64,000 nucleotides of DNA from Kitasatospora albolonga (GTDB lineage: Bacteria; Actinomycetota; Actinomycetes; Streptomycetales; Streptomycetaceae): assembly GCA_002082585.1 (NCBI GenBank), contig CP020563.1, positions 6,318,001 to 6,382,000 of the forward strand, given 5' to 3'. Positions 38,317 through 47,499 of the stretch are shown here, piece after piece. Under the pieces are notes generated by a model. It searched no databases. It was not told where the DNA came from and saw only the letters and a program-made list of their open reading frames with translations. Every line of letters starts with the position of its first letter. The stretch's first letter is position 1. Position numbers and translations under genes: made by a program.

Positions 38317-38697
38317 ATGGTACGGCGATGGGTGCCGGCGCTGGTCCTCGGCGGGGTGTGGTGGTGGGCGGTGCTGCGGCTGGTGCTGCAACCGGAGCAG
38401 GCCGGTGCGGTGGAGGGCGCGGTGGCGGCGGGCGGCTGGGGACTGAGCCTGCTGCCCGTCCATGTGGCGTCGCTGGCCGGGGCGCCGGGGCCGGGGCGGG
38501 GGCTGCCGGAGGGGCGGGCTGGGGTGGAGGGGCCGGAGAGCTGGGCGGGGCTGGAGGGGGCGGAGAGGGGAACGGCGTTGGAGGGGGCGGAGGGGCGGAT
38601 GCGGTCGGAGGGGTTTGCCGGGGCGTGGCTGCGCCGCTCCGGGATCACCAGGGCATGGCGACGCCGCCGTTCGGGCGGAGGATCTGGCCGGTGGTGA
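38317..38697 (+). CDS. Small membrane protein with low-complexity tail
   Basis: 126 aa from ATG 38317, GGAGGG upstream. Two hydrophobic stretches (VPALVLGGVWWWAVLRLVL and VAAGGWGLSLLPVHVASLAG) and a long Gly/Glu/Arg-rich end. Its last 53 nt overlap the SDR gene on the other strand, so either the tail is dispensable or the true end of one gene is shorter. No family recognised. Confidence 0.5.
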   Translation: MVRRWVPALVLGGVWWWAVLRLVLQPEQAGAVEGAVAAGGWGLSLLPVHVASLAGAPGPGRGLPEGRAGVEGPESWAGLEGAERGTALEGAEGRMRSEGFAGAWLRRSGITRAWRRRRSGGGSGRW

Positions 38698-39418
38698 AGG
38701 CCGACGCGTCGGACGCCAGGTGCAGCACGGTGTGGGCGACCTCCTCGGGTTCACCGACCCGTCCGAGGGGAGAGATCCGGGCCATCGTGGCTTCCGCCCG
38801 TTGCTGCTGCTCGGCTCCGTGCCGGCCGGTCATCGGCGTACGTATCCAGCCCGGCGCGACCGCGTTCACCCGTATGGCGTGAGGGCCCAGCTCGGTGGCG
38901 AGCGTCCTGGTGAGCTGGACCACGGCCGCCTTCGCCGCGCTGTAGCAGAGCAGGCCCGCGCTCGCGGAGTCCACGGCGCCGGACGCCATCGTGACCAGTG
39001 AACCGGGTGCGGAGCGGGCGATCATGGAGCGCGCCACCTCCTGGCAGGCGTACAGCACCCCCTTGAAATTGACCGCCAGCACCCGGTCCAGGTCGTCGTC
39101 CTCGGTCTCCAGGACGCTGCTGGTGTGCATGATCCCGGCGACGGCGACCAGAATGTCGAGCTCTCCCGCCGCTCTCACGGCAGCCCGGACCCTGTCCCGG
39201 TCGGTGACGTCGAGCGGGTGGGTGCGGGCCGTGCCGCCCGCGCTCGTGATCATCTCGTACGTCCTGCGCAGGCCCGTCCCGTCGCGGTCGGCGCAGTGGA
39301 CCGTGGCCCCGGCCTCGGCGAGGAGTACGGCGCTCGCCCGGCCGATACCGCTCGCCGCGCCGGTGACGAACGCGGAGCGGCCCGTGAGGTCGTACGCGTC
39401 GCGCGCGGTGAGGGGCAT
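38645..39418 (-). CDS. SDR-family oxidoreductase
   Basis: 257 aa. Rossmann motif VTGAASGIGRASAV (TGxxxGIG), NNAG-equivalent AVAGIMH, catalytic S-Y-K in LVTMASGAVDSASAGLLCYSAAK, and PGWIRTPM. Uses NAD(P)H. The substrate is unknown. Start chosen at the conserved length; a longer form to 39838 is not supported. Confidence 0.9.
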   Translation of the reverse strand: MPLTARDAYDLTGRSAFVTGAASGIGRASAVLLAEAGATVHCADRDGTGLRRTYEMITSAGGTARTHPLDVTDRDRVRAAVRAAGELDILVAVAGIMHTSSVLETEDDDLDRVLAVNFKGVLYACQEVARSMIARSAPGSLVTMASGAVDSASAGLLCYSAAKAAVVQLTRTLATELGPHAIRVNAVAPGWIRTPMTGRHGAEQQQRAEATMARISPLGRVGEPEEVAHTVLHLASDASAFTTGQILRPNGGVAMPW

Positions 39419-39489
39419 GACGGGACCGTACGGCCATATCTGACGGTCCGTCAATTGGTGTGCGGGGGCTTTGCGGGGTCTGCGGAGCT

Positions 39490-40341
39490 TTACGGGACCG
39501 GGGGCACCGGGCCCGACTGGCAGGCCGGGCACCAGTACGTGGGCCGGTCGTCCTGGTCGGCTTTCCGGATCGGGGTGCCGCAGCGCAGACAGGGGCGGCG
39601 GGCCCGGCCGTAGACGTACAGGGGTTCCTGCACCCGGAGAGGCGGGAGGGGCCTCTGTGGGGGCGGCGTGCTCGGGTGGGGGCGGCGTTCGGCGCGGATC
39701 GTGGTGGTGCGGGTGGGGCGGAACCGGTTGGCGTCGAGGAGCCGGTGGGCCAGGGCGACCAGCCGGGGGAGGGTCCCGTCGGGGAGGGCGCTCACGGGGA
39801 GCCAGGGCGTGACGCGGGCCAGGAAGCATAGCTCGCATTTGTAGACATTGCCGATGCCCGCGAGGTTGCGCTGGTCCAGCAGAGCTTCTCCGAGGGGGCG
39901 GTCGGGGGCGGCGAGGAGCCGTTCCACGGCGAGGCCGGGGTCCCAGTCCGGGCCCAGCAGATCCGGCCCGAGGTGGCCGACGGCGCTGCTCTCCTCGCTG
40001 GTGCGCAGCAGTTCGAGCACGGGCAGGCGGTAGCCGACGGCGGTGTGGTCGGTGTTGGCCAGGACGGCGCGGATCTGGTGCCCGGGGCCGCCGCGCCAGC
40101 GCTCGCCCGGTGCGTACACCCGCCAGGCTCCGTCCATCCGGAGGTGGCTGTGCAGGGTCAGCCCGCCCTCGACGCGGATCAGCAGGTGCTTGCCGCGTGC
40201 GGTGACATCGAGGACCGTACGGCCGCTCAGGTCGGAGGTGGCGAACCGGGGGACGCGCAGATCGGCGTGGGTCAGGACCCGCCCCGCCAGTGCTGCGTGC
40301 AGCCGGGCGGCGGTCTGTAGGACGGTGTCTCCTTCGGGCAT
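39490..40341 (-). CDS. Fpg/Nei-family DNA glycosylase
   Basis: 283 aa. The N-terminal catalytic PEGDT follows the initiator Met. The H2TH segment (LLDQRNLAGIGNVYKCELCF) and a C-terminal zinc finger (CLRCGTPIRKADQDD ... CPAC) complete the family build. Excises oxidised bases and nicks the strand. Nei2-type proteins are known in actinobacteria. It follows the Lhr helicase gene by 124 nt. Confidence 0.92.
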   Translation of the reverse strand: MPEGDTVLQTAARLHAALAGRVLTHADLRVPRFATSDLSGRTVLDVTARGKHLLIRVEGGLTLHSHLRMDGAWRVYAPGERWRGGPGHQIRAVLANTDHTAVGYRLPVLELLRTSEESSAVGHLGPDLLGPDWDPGLAVERLLAAPDRPLGEALLDQRNLAGIGNVYKCELCFLARVTPWLPVSALPDGTLPRLVALAHRLLDANRFRPTRTTTIRAERRPHPSTPPPQRPLPPLRVQEPLYVYGRARRPCLRCGTPIRKADQDDRPTYWCPACQSGPVPPVP

Positions 40342-40465
40342 ACCTCCATGATGGGCGCGGGGTGCTTCGGCGGGGTGGACGGCGGCGGTGTGCCGGGTCT
40401 GCCGGGGCGGGGCGAGCGGGCTGCTCCGGGGCGGCGGGCGCGTATGCGGGGGTCGCCCGCCCGGC

Positions 40466-43400
40466 TCAGGCTCTCAGGCGCAGCCCCTTCGGGGTGGCGA
40501 GGAATCCGGCCGCCTCCAGGGTCCGGCCCAGTGGCGAGGTGAGGGCGGAGACCCCGTTCGTCCGCTCCACCGTCACGGTGCCGAGCGCCCCGGCGCGGGC
40601 GGAGGCGGCCAGGGCCTCGGCCGCCGCCAGGAGTGCGGGGGACTCGGGGTCGGAGGGCCAGGCGAGCAGGGACTTGCCGCCGCGCTCCATGTAGAGCGTG
40701 AGCTCGCCGTCGACGAGGACCACCAGCGCCCCCGCCTTGCGGCCCGGCTTGTGCCCGGCACCGTCCGGGGACTCCGGCCACGGCAGGGCTGCGCCGTACG
40801 CGTTGGCCGGGTCGGCGGCGGCGAGCACCAGGGCCTGGGGCGCGGTGCCCGGGTCCCGGCGGTCGCGGGCCGTGGCGGCTGCCCGCAGCCGGTCCACCGC
40901 CCCGTCCATCGCGAACTGGGCGGCCCCCAGACCCTCCACCACATAGCCGCGCCGCGCCTGGCCGCTGTCCTCGAAGGCGGCCAGGATGCGGTACGTCGCC
41001 GAGAAGCCGCCCTCCACCCCCTCGGCCTGCACCGCGCCCCGGGTCACCACGCCGTGCCGGTCGAGGAGGGTGCGGGCCAGGGCGTGGGCGCGGTGGGTCG
41101 GTTCCGGTTCGCGTGGGGGCAGCAGGGACCAGCGGCCCGAGACCGTCGGCGGGCCGGTGCGGGAGGCGGGCCGGGCGGCCGCGGTGAGGGAGCCGTACCG
41201 TCCGCGGGGGACGGTGCGCCGGGCGCGGTGGGCGGTGGAGCCCGCTGTCCGGCCCGAGCCGAGCAGCGAGCGGAGCGGGGCGAGGGTGTCGTTGGTGAGC
41301 CGGCCCGACCAGGCCAGCTCCCAGAGGGCGTCGGCGAGCTGCTGGTCGGTGCAGTCCGGGTGAGTGGTGGCCCGGACCTGGTCGGCGATCTGCCGGAAGA
41401 AGAGGCCGTAGCCGCCGGAGAGGGCGGTGAGCAGGGACTCGTGGAGCGCCGACAGCTCCAGCGGGTGCGGGGCGGGCAGGAGCAGGGGCGCGCTGTCGGC
41501 GGGGTAGAGGGAGATCCAGCCGTCCTTGCCGGGCAGCGCTCCGGCCCCGGCCCAGACCACCTCGCCCGTCGTCGTCAGCTCGTCGAGCATCGCCGGGGTG
41601 TAGCCCATCACCCGGCTCGGCAGGATCAGCTTCTCCAGGGCGGAGGCGGGAACGGGCGCTCCCTGGAGCTGTTCGACGGCGCGGGCCAGCCCGTCGATGG
41701 ACCGGAGACGGTGTGAGCCGAAGTGCTGCCACTGCGGGAGGAAGGAGGCGAGCGCGGCGGGCTCCACCGGCTCCAGCTCCTGGCGGAGCGCGGCCAGCGA
41801 ACGGCGGCGGAGCCGGCGCAGCACCGTGGCGTCGCACCACTCCTGGCCGATGCCCGCCGGATGGAACTCGCCCTGGACCGTCCGGCCGGAGGCGGCGAGG
41901 CGGTGCAGGGCGCCGTCCGTGACGGCGGTGCCGAGCCCGAACCGCTCGGCGGCCCGGGCGGCGGTGAACGGGCCGTGCGTCCGGGCGAAGCGGGCGAGGA
42001 GGTCGCCGAGGGGGTCCTTCACCGGCTCGGTGAACGCCTCGGGCACCCCGACCGGGAGCGCGGTGCCCAGGGCGTCGCGCAGTCTCCCCGCGTCCTCGAC
42101 CGCCGCCCAGTGGTCGGCCCCGGCGATCCGGACCCGGATCGCCCGGCGGGCCGTCGAGAGCTCCGCCGCCCAGGCGGGCTCGGCGCCCCGCTCGGCCAGC
42201 TCGGCCTCGGTCAGGGGGCCCAGGACACGCAGGAGGTCGGCGACCCCTTCGGCGTCCTTGATCCGGCGGTCCTCGGTGAGCCACTGGAGCTCCCGCTCCA
42301 GCTCGGTGAGGACCTCGGGGTCGAGCAGCTCGCGCAGCTCCGCCTGGCCCAGCAGCTCGGCCAGGAGATGGGAGTCCAGGGAGAGCGCGGCGGCCCGCCG
42401 CTCGGCGAGCGGCGAGTCGCCCTCGTACAGGAACTGCGCGACGTAACCGAAAAGAAGGGAACGCGCGAACGGTGAGGGCTCCTGGGTGGTGACCTCGACC
42501 AGCCGGACCCGGCGCGCCTCCAGGTCACCCATCAGCTCCGTGAGCCCGGGAACGTCGAAGACGTCCTGGAGGCATTCGCGGACGGCTTCCAGGACGATCG
42601 GGAACGAACCGAACTCGGAGGCCACCTGGAGCAGCTGGGAGGCGCGCTGGCGCTGCTGCCAGAGGGGGGTGCGCTTGCCGGGGGAGCGCCGGGGCAGCAG
42701 CAGGGCGCGCGCCGCGCACTCGCGGAAGCGGGCGGCGAACAGCGCCGAGCCACCGACCTGGTCGGTGACGATCTGCTGGACCTCGCCCTGGTCGAAGACG
42801 ACATCGGTGGCACCGACGGGGGGCTGTTCGCTGTCGTACGAGAAGGGCTGCGGGGCCGGTCTGCCGTCCGCCGCGTCCGTGGTGGCCGGCGGGGCGTCGA
42901 AGTCCAGCAGGTCCAGGCCCATCATGTCCGCGTCGGGGAGCCGCAGCACGATGCCGTCGTCGGCGTGCATGACCTGGGCGTCCATCCCGTACCGCTCACC
43001 GAGGCGGGCGGAGAGGGCGAGCGCCCAGGGAGCGTGCACCTGGGCGCCGAAGGGGGAGTGCACGACGACCCGCCAGTCGCCCAGCTCGTCCCGGAACCGC
43101 TCGACCAGGATCGTCCGGTCGTCCGGGACATGGCCGCAGGCCCGGCGCTGCTCGTCCAGATAGGCCAGGATGTTGTCCGCCGCCCAGGCGTCCAGCCCGG
43201 CGGCGAGCAGCCGCAGCCGGGCGTCCTCCTCGGAGAGCCCGCCGATCTCCCGGAGGAACGCCCCGAGGGCGCGGCCGAGCTCCAGGGGGCGGCCCAGCTG
43301 GTCGCCCTTCCAGAACGGCAGCCTGCCCGGAACGCCCGGGGCGGGGGAGACGAGGACCCGGTCCCGGGTGATGTCCTCGATCCGCCAGGACGTGGTGCCC

Positions 43401-45154
43401 AGGGTGAAGACATCGCCCACCCGGGACTCGTAGACCATCTCCTCGTCCAGCTCACCGACCCGGCCGCCGCCCTTCTTCGGGTCGGCCCCGGCCAGGAAGA
43501 CCCCGAAGAGGCCCCGGTCCGGAATGGTGCCGCCCGAGGTGACGGCGAGCCGCTGCGCGCCGGGGCGGCCCGTGACCGTACCGCCGACGCGGTCCCACAC
43601 GACCCGGGGGCGCAGCTCCGCGAAGGCGTCGGAGGGATAGCGTCCGGCGAGCATGTCGAGCACGGCCGTGAACGCCGCATCGGGGAGCGAGGCGAAGGGC
43701 GCGGCCCGGCGGACCAGGGCCAGCAGGTCGTCCGCCTGCCAGCTGTCCAGCGCCACCATGGCGACCAGCTGCTGGGCGAGGACGTCCAGCGGGTTGGACG
43801 GGATGCGCAGCGCCTCGATCGCCCCCGTCCGCATCCGCTCGGTGACGACGGCGGCCTGCACCAGGTCGCCGCGGTACTTCGGGAAGACCACTCCGGTGGA
43901 GACCGCGCCCACCTGGTGCCCGGCCCGGCCCACCCGCTGGAGACCGGAGGCGACGGAGGGCGGGGACTCGACCTGGACCACCAGGTCGACCGCGCCCATG
44001 TCGATGCCGAGCTCCAGGCTGGAGGTGGCCACCACGGCGGGCAGCCGCCCCGCCTTGAGGTCCTCCTCCACCTGGGCCCGCTGCTCCTTGGAGACCGAAC
44101 CGTGGTGGGCGCGGGCCAGCAGCGGGGGAGCGCCCTTGCCCGCGCCGGACTGGGCCATGATCTCGGCGGGGGCGTGCGCCTCCGGGAGCGCGGGGGCGGG
44201 GTTGTCCGGGTCGAAGGCGGTGCCGGTGGCACGCTCGTACGCGATTTCGTTCAACCGGTTGCAGAGGCGCTCCGCCAGCCGCCGGGAGTTGGCGAAGACG
44301 ATGGTGGAGCGGTGCGACTGGACGAGATCCGCGATGCGCTCCTCCACATGCGGCCAGATCGAGGGCTTCTCCGCCTGGGCGGCGTCCCCGTCGGTGGCCG
44401 GTGAACCGCCCAGCTCGCCCAGATCCTCGACCGGGACGACCACCGAGAGGTCGAACTCCTTCGTGGAGGGCGGCTGGACGATCTCCACCTTGCGCTGCGG
44501 CGACAGGAAGCGGGCCACCTCGTCGACCGGCCGGACCGTCGCGGAGAGCCCGATCCGCCGGGCGGGCCGGGGCAGCAGCTCGTCCAGGCGCTCCAGGGAG
44601 AGCGCGAGATGGGCGCCGCGCTTCGTCCCGGCGACCGCGTGCACCTCGTCGAGGATCACCGTCTCGACGCCCGCGAGCGCGTCCCGGGCGGAGGATGTGA
44701 GCATCAGGAACAGCGACTCGGGCGTGGTGATCAGGATGTCCGGCGGCCGGGTCACCATTGAGCGCCGCTCGGCGGGCGGGGTGTCACCGGACCGGATGCC
44801 CACGCGCACCTCCGGCTCGGGCAGGCCGAGGCGGACCGACTCCTGCCGGATACCGGTCAGCGGGGAGCGCAGATTCCGCTCCACGTCGACCGCCAGCGCC
44901 TTGAGCGGGGACACGTACAGCACACGGCAGCGCTTCTTCGCCTCGGCGGGCGGCGGACCGGCGGCCAGCCGGTCCAGCGAGGCGAGGAACGCGGCCAGCG
45001 TCTTGCCGGAGCCGGTCGGCGCCACCACCAGCACGTCGCTGCCCTCGCCGATGGCCTGCCAGGCACCCTCCTGCGCGGCGGTGGGCGCGCTGAAGGCACC
45101 GGCGAACCAGCTGCGGGTCGCGGGCGAGAAGGCGTCGAGAGCGGAACCGGTCAT
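40466..45154 (-). CDS. lhr: Lhr-type ATP-dependent DNA helicase
   Basis: 1562 aa. Helicase motifs I APTGSGKT (45-52), II DEVH (169-172), III SAT (204-206) and a second RecA domain with ATSSLELGIDMG and QRVGRAGHQVGAV. The long C-terminal part carries the winged helix and beta-barrel regions typical of actinobacterial Lhr proteins (1500-1600 aa). It unwinds 3'-tailed duplexes and acts in DNA repair. ATG 45154 has GGGGACC upstream; ATG 45163 is an alternative. Confidence 0.94.
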   Translation of the reverse strand: MTGSALDAFSPATRSWFAGAFSAPTAAQEGAWQAIGEGSDVLVVAPTGSGKTLAAFLASLDRLAAGPPPAEAKKRCRVLYVSPLKALAVDVERNLRSPLTGIRQESVRLGLPEPEVRVGIRSGDTPPAERRSMVTRPPDILITTPESLFLMLTSSARDALAGVETVILDEVHAVAGTKRGAHLALSLERLDELLPRPARRIGLSATVRPVDEVARFLSPQRKVEIVQPPSTKEFDLSVVVPVEDLGELGGSPATDGDAAQAEKPSIWPHVEERIADLVQSHRSTIVFANSRRLAERLCNRLNEIAYERATGTAFDPDNPAPALPEAHAPAEIMAQSGAGKGAPPLLARAHHGSVSKEQRAQVEEDLKAGRLPAVVATSSLELGIDMGAVDLVVQVESPPSVASGLQRVGRAGHQVGAVSTGVVFPKYRGDLVQAAVVTERMRTGAIEALRIPSNPLDVLAQQLVAMVALDSWQADDLLALVRRAAPFASLPDAAFTAVLDMLAGRYPSDAFAELRPRVVWDRVGGTVTGRPGAQRLAVTSGGTIPDRGLFGVFLAGADPKKGGGRVGELDEEMVYESRVGDVFTLGTTSWRIEDITRDRVLVSPAPGVPGRLPFWKGDQLGRPLELGRALGAFLREIGGLSEEDARLRLLAAGLDAWAADNILAYLDEQRRACGHVPDDRTILVERFRDELGDWRVVVHSPFGAQVHAPWALALSARLGERYGMDAQVMHADDGIVLRLPDADMMGLDLLDFDAPPATTDAADGRPAPQPFSYDSEQPPVGATDVVFDQGEVQQIVTDQVGGSALFAARFRECAARALLLPRRSPGKRTPLWQQRQRASQLLQVASEFGSFPIVLEAVRECLQDVFDVPGLTELMGDLEARRVRLVEVTTQEPSPFARSLLFGYVAQFLYEGDSPLAERRAAALSLDSHLLAELLGQAELRELLDPEVLTELERELQWLTEDRRIKDAEGVADLLRVLGPLTEAELAERGAEPAWAAELSTARRAIRVRIAGADHWAAVEDAGRLRDALGTALPVGVPEAFTEPVKDPLGDLLARFARTHGPFTAARAAERFGLGTAVTDGALHRLAASGRTVQGEFHPAGIGQEWCDATVLRRLRRRSLAALRQELEPVEPAALASFLPQWQHFGSHRLRSIDGLARAVEQLQGAPVPASALEKLILPSRVMGYTPAMLDELTTTGEVVWAGAGALPGKDGWISLYPADSAPLLLPAPHPLELSALHESLLTALSGGYGLFFRQIADQVRATTHPDCTDQQLADALWELAWSGRLTNDTLAPLRSLLGSGRTAGSTAHRARRTVPRGRYGSLTAAARPASRTGPPTVSGRWSLLPPREPEPTHRAHALARTLLDRHGVVTRGAVQAEGVEGGFSATYRILAAFEDSGQARRGYVVEGLGAAQFAMDGAVDRLRAAATARDRRDPGTAPQALVLAAADPANAYGAALPWPESPDGAGHKPGRKAGALVVLVDGELTLYMERGGKSLLAWPSDPESPALLAAAEALAASARAGALGTVTVERTNGVSALTSPLGRTLEAAGFLATPKGLRLRA

Positions 45155-45216
45155 GGTCCCCATCGTGCACCCCGCCACTGACAACGGCCCCCGACACCGC
45201 CCGGAGCCACCCCTCG

Positions 45217-45296
45217 CCCTGCGTCGACCTGCCCCCTGCCCTGCGTCGAACCCGCCCCCTGCCCTCCGTCGAACCGCCACCCCTCGCCCTGCGTCG
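45217..45296. repeat. Four direct repeats in the lhr/AraC intergenic region
   Basis: CCCTGCGTCG (or CCCTCCGTCG) at 45217, 45239, 45262 and 45287, each within a longer CCCC-rich unit. Steps are 22, 23 and 25 bp, about two helical turns. They lie between divergent lhr and the AraC gene, so regulator binding is possible; chance C-rich repetition is not excluded. Confidence 0.6.
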
Positions 45297-45324
45297 CACG
45301 GCCGGGACCTGCGAGAATGTCTCC

Positions 45325-46209
45325 ATGGCGGGAGCGGGTCGGGCGACGGAGTGGGCGCGGCACTGGACGTACGCGGAGCTGCCCGACCTCGATCTCCTGC
45401 GCGCCCGGTACGTCCGCCACACCTTCCCCCGGCACAGCCACGAGGGGTACGTGTTCGGCGCGGTCACCGGCGGTGTGGAGGAGGTGGGGGTGCCCGGCGG
45501 CACGATCCACGCGACCCCCGGCACCGTCGTGATGATCAACCCGGAGGTGCCGCACACCGCCCGCCCCGGACGGCCCGAGGGCTGGGCGTACGACACGCTC
45601 TACCCCTCCGCCCAGGTGATCAACGGCATCGCGGCCGAGGTGACGCCCCTGCGCGGCACGGTGGGCTTCGCCGAGACCCGTGTGACCGATCCGCACGCCG
45701 CCCGGCTGATCACCCAGGTGCACCGGGCCGCCGAGGAGGGCAACGCGCTGGCCGCCGACAGTCTGCTGCGGGTCCTGGTCGTCCGCCTCCTCGACCGGCA
45801 CGGCAGCCCGCTGCCCAGCGTGACGCCCCGGGCCGGAGGCGCGCGGGACGTGGAGCGGGCCCGTGCGGTGCTGGAGGGGCGGATGGCCGCGCCGCCCACG
45901 CTGGAGGCGCTCGCCGCCGAGCTGGGCACCAGCCCGTTCGCGTTGCTGCGGGCCTTCAAGAAGGAGTACGGGATGCCGCCCCACACCTGGCTCACGGACG
46001 CCCGGGTCCGGCGGGCCCGTCGGCTGCTCGACGCGGGCACCGCCCCCGCCGAGGCCGCGACCGCCGTCGGCTTCACCGATCAGCCGCACCTCAACCGGCA
46101 CTTCACCCGGATCGTGGGGGTACCGCCCGGCGCGTACCAGCGCGAGCGGGGTGTGTACCGGCGCGGGCGGCCCGCCTCCGGAGGACGACGCGGGAGCGCG
46201 GGCGCCTGA
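45325..46209 (+). CDS. AraC-family regulator
   Basis: 294 aa. Cupin-like N-terminus (RHTFPRHSHEGYVFGAVTGG) and two C-terminal HTH motifs (TLEALAAELGTSPFALLRAF and AEAATAVGFTDQPHLNRHFT). AraC regulators respond to a small ligand. The next two genes encode an AzlC/AzlD exporter, so control of that pair is likely. Divergent from lhr. Confidence 0.92.
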   Translation: MAGAGRATEWARHWTYAELPDLDLLRARYVRHTFPRHSHEGYVFGAVTGGVEEVGVPGGTIHATPGTVVMINPEVPHTARPGRPEGWAYDTLYPSAQVINGIAAEVTPLRGTVGFAETRVTDPHAARLITQVHRAAEEGNALAADSLLRVLVVRLLDRHGSPLPSVTPRAGGARDVERARAVLEGRMAAPPTLEALAAELGTSPFALLRAFKKEYGMPPHTWLTDARVRRARRLLDAGTAPAEAATAVGFTDQPHLNRHFTRIVGVPPGAYQRERGVYRRGRPASGGRRGSAGA

Positions 46210-46273
46210 AGGCGCAGCGGGCGTGCAAGAACGTACAAGACCGGGTCCGGGCCGTCCCCGTAACGTGCGGCGG

Positions 46274-47173
46274 GTGGCAGAACAGACAGCACCCCCAGAG
46301 AGCATCGGCGCGACCGGTGTCCTGTCCGCCGGGCCGCCGGGCGCGGTGGCCCCGGACGCCCCGCCTCAGCGGCCCGACAAGCCGGACGCGGCCGTCGTCC
46401 GGGACGCGCTCGGCGTCGGCATCGCCGTCGGGCTCTCCGGCTTCGCCTTCGGGGTCACCGCCGCCGGGTCCGGGCTCAGCCTGCTCCAGATCTGTGCCCT
46501 GAGCCTCTTGGTCTTCACCGGCGCCTCGCAGTTCGCCCTGGTCGGCGCGCTGGCGGCGGGCGGCAACCCGTACACGGCGGCGGCCGGGGCGTTCTTCCTG
46601 GGCGTCCGCAACGCCTTCTACGGCCTGCGGCTCTCGCAGCTGCTGGCCCTTCCGCGCGCGGTGCGCCCCTTCGCCGCCCACTGGGTGATCGACGAGACGA
46701 CCGCGGTCACCGTGGCCCAGCCCACCCGGCGGGCCGCCCGCATCGGCTTCACGGTCACCGGGCTCACCCTCTACGTGCTGTGGAACCTGACCACCCTGGT
46801 GGGTGCGATGGGCGCCGAGGCGCTGGGCGACACCGACGTCTGGGGCCTGGACGCGGCCAGTCCGGCCGTCTTCCTCGCGCTGCTCGCACCGATGCTCAAG
46901 AGCACCACCGAACGCGTCACCGCGGCTCTCGCCGTCCTGCTGGCCCTGACGCTGCTGCCCGTCCTGCCGGCCGGTGTGCCGGTCCTGCTGTCCGCGCTCG
47001 CGGCGCCCGTCGTCCTCTTCCTGATGGGACGGCGCAAGAAGGGGCCCGGCGCGGCCGCACAGGAGGAGAGGGCCATACAGAAGGACACGGCTGCGCAGAA
47101 GAAGGCGACGGAGAAGACGGCGACGACGGAGAAGAAAGAGACGACGGAGAAGAAGGGCGGGCGGGACTCATGA
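46274..47173 (+). CDS. azlC: AzlC-family amino-acid export protein
   Basis: 299 aa from GTG 46274. Begins with a Pro/Ala-rich stretch, then five to seven membrane helices (ALGVGIAVGLSGFAFGVTAA; SLLVFTGASQFALVGALAAG; NAFYGLRLSQLLALPRA). The C-terminal 50 residues are a soluble Lys/Thr/Glu tail (KATEKTATTEKKETTEKKGG). AzlCD pairs export branched-chain and other amino acids. The AzlD gene overlaps by 4 nt. Confidence 0.9.
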   Translation: MAEQTAPPESIGATGVLSAGPPGAVAPDAPPQRPDKPDAAVVRDALGVGIAVGLSGFAFGVTAAGSGLSLLQICALSLLVFTGASQFALVGALAAGGNPYTAAAGAFFLGVRNAFYGLRLSQLLALPRAVRPFAAHWVIDETTAVTVAQPTRRAARIGFTVTGLTLYVLWNLTTLVGAMGAEALGDTDVWGLDAASPAVFLALLAPMLKSTTERVTAALAVLLALTLLPVLPAGVPVLLSALAAPVVLFLMGRRKKGPGAAAQEERAIQKDTAAQKKATEKTATTEKKETTEKKGGRDS

Positions 47174-47475
47174 ACGTCTGGATAGCCATCGGACTGACCG
47201 CCGCGGGCTGCTACCTCGCCAAGTACGCGGGTCTGCTGGTCCCCGCCGGAGTGCTGGAGCGCCCCCTCGTACGGCGCATGGCGACCCTGCTGCCGGTGGC
47301 GCTGCTGGCGGCCCTCACCGCTCAGCAGACCTTCGGCGACGGGCAGCACCTCGTCCTCGACGCCCGGGCCGCCGGACTCGCCGCCGCGGCGTTCGCACTC
47401 GTTCTGCGCGCCCCCTTCCTGGTGGTCGTCGGCGCGGCCGTGGCGGTCACGGCGGGTGTCCGCGCGCTCGGCTGA
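47170..47475 (+). CDS. azlD: AzlD-family amino-acid export protein
   Basis: 101 aa, three to four membrane helices (WIAIGLTAAGCYLAKYAGLL; LLPVALLAALTAQQTFG; AAFALVLRAPFLVVVGAAVA). Start overlaps the azlC stop (ATGA). Partner of AzlC in the exporter. Confidence 0.9.
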   Translation: MNVWIAIGLTAAGCYLAKYAGLLVPAGVLERPLVRRMATLLPVALLAALTAQQTFGDGQHLVLDARAAGLAAAAFALVLRAPFLVVVGAAVAVTAGVRALG

Positions 47476-47499
47476 GCGGGCGGCGGCCCGGGCCGGTGG

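Noticed and set aside
43653..46502. 949-codon rightward open frame across lhr and the AraC gene
   Set aside because: High-GC shadow: antisense to lhr motifs and out of frame with the AraC gene, with Arg/Ser-rich composition.
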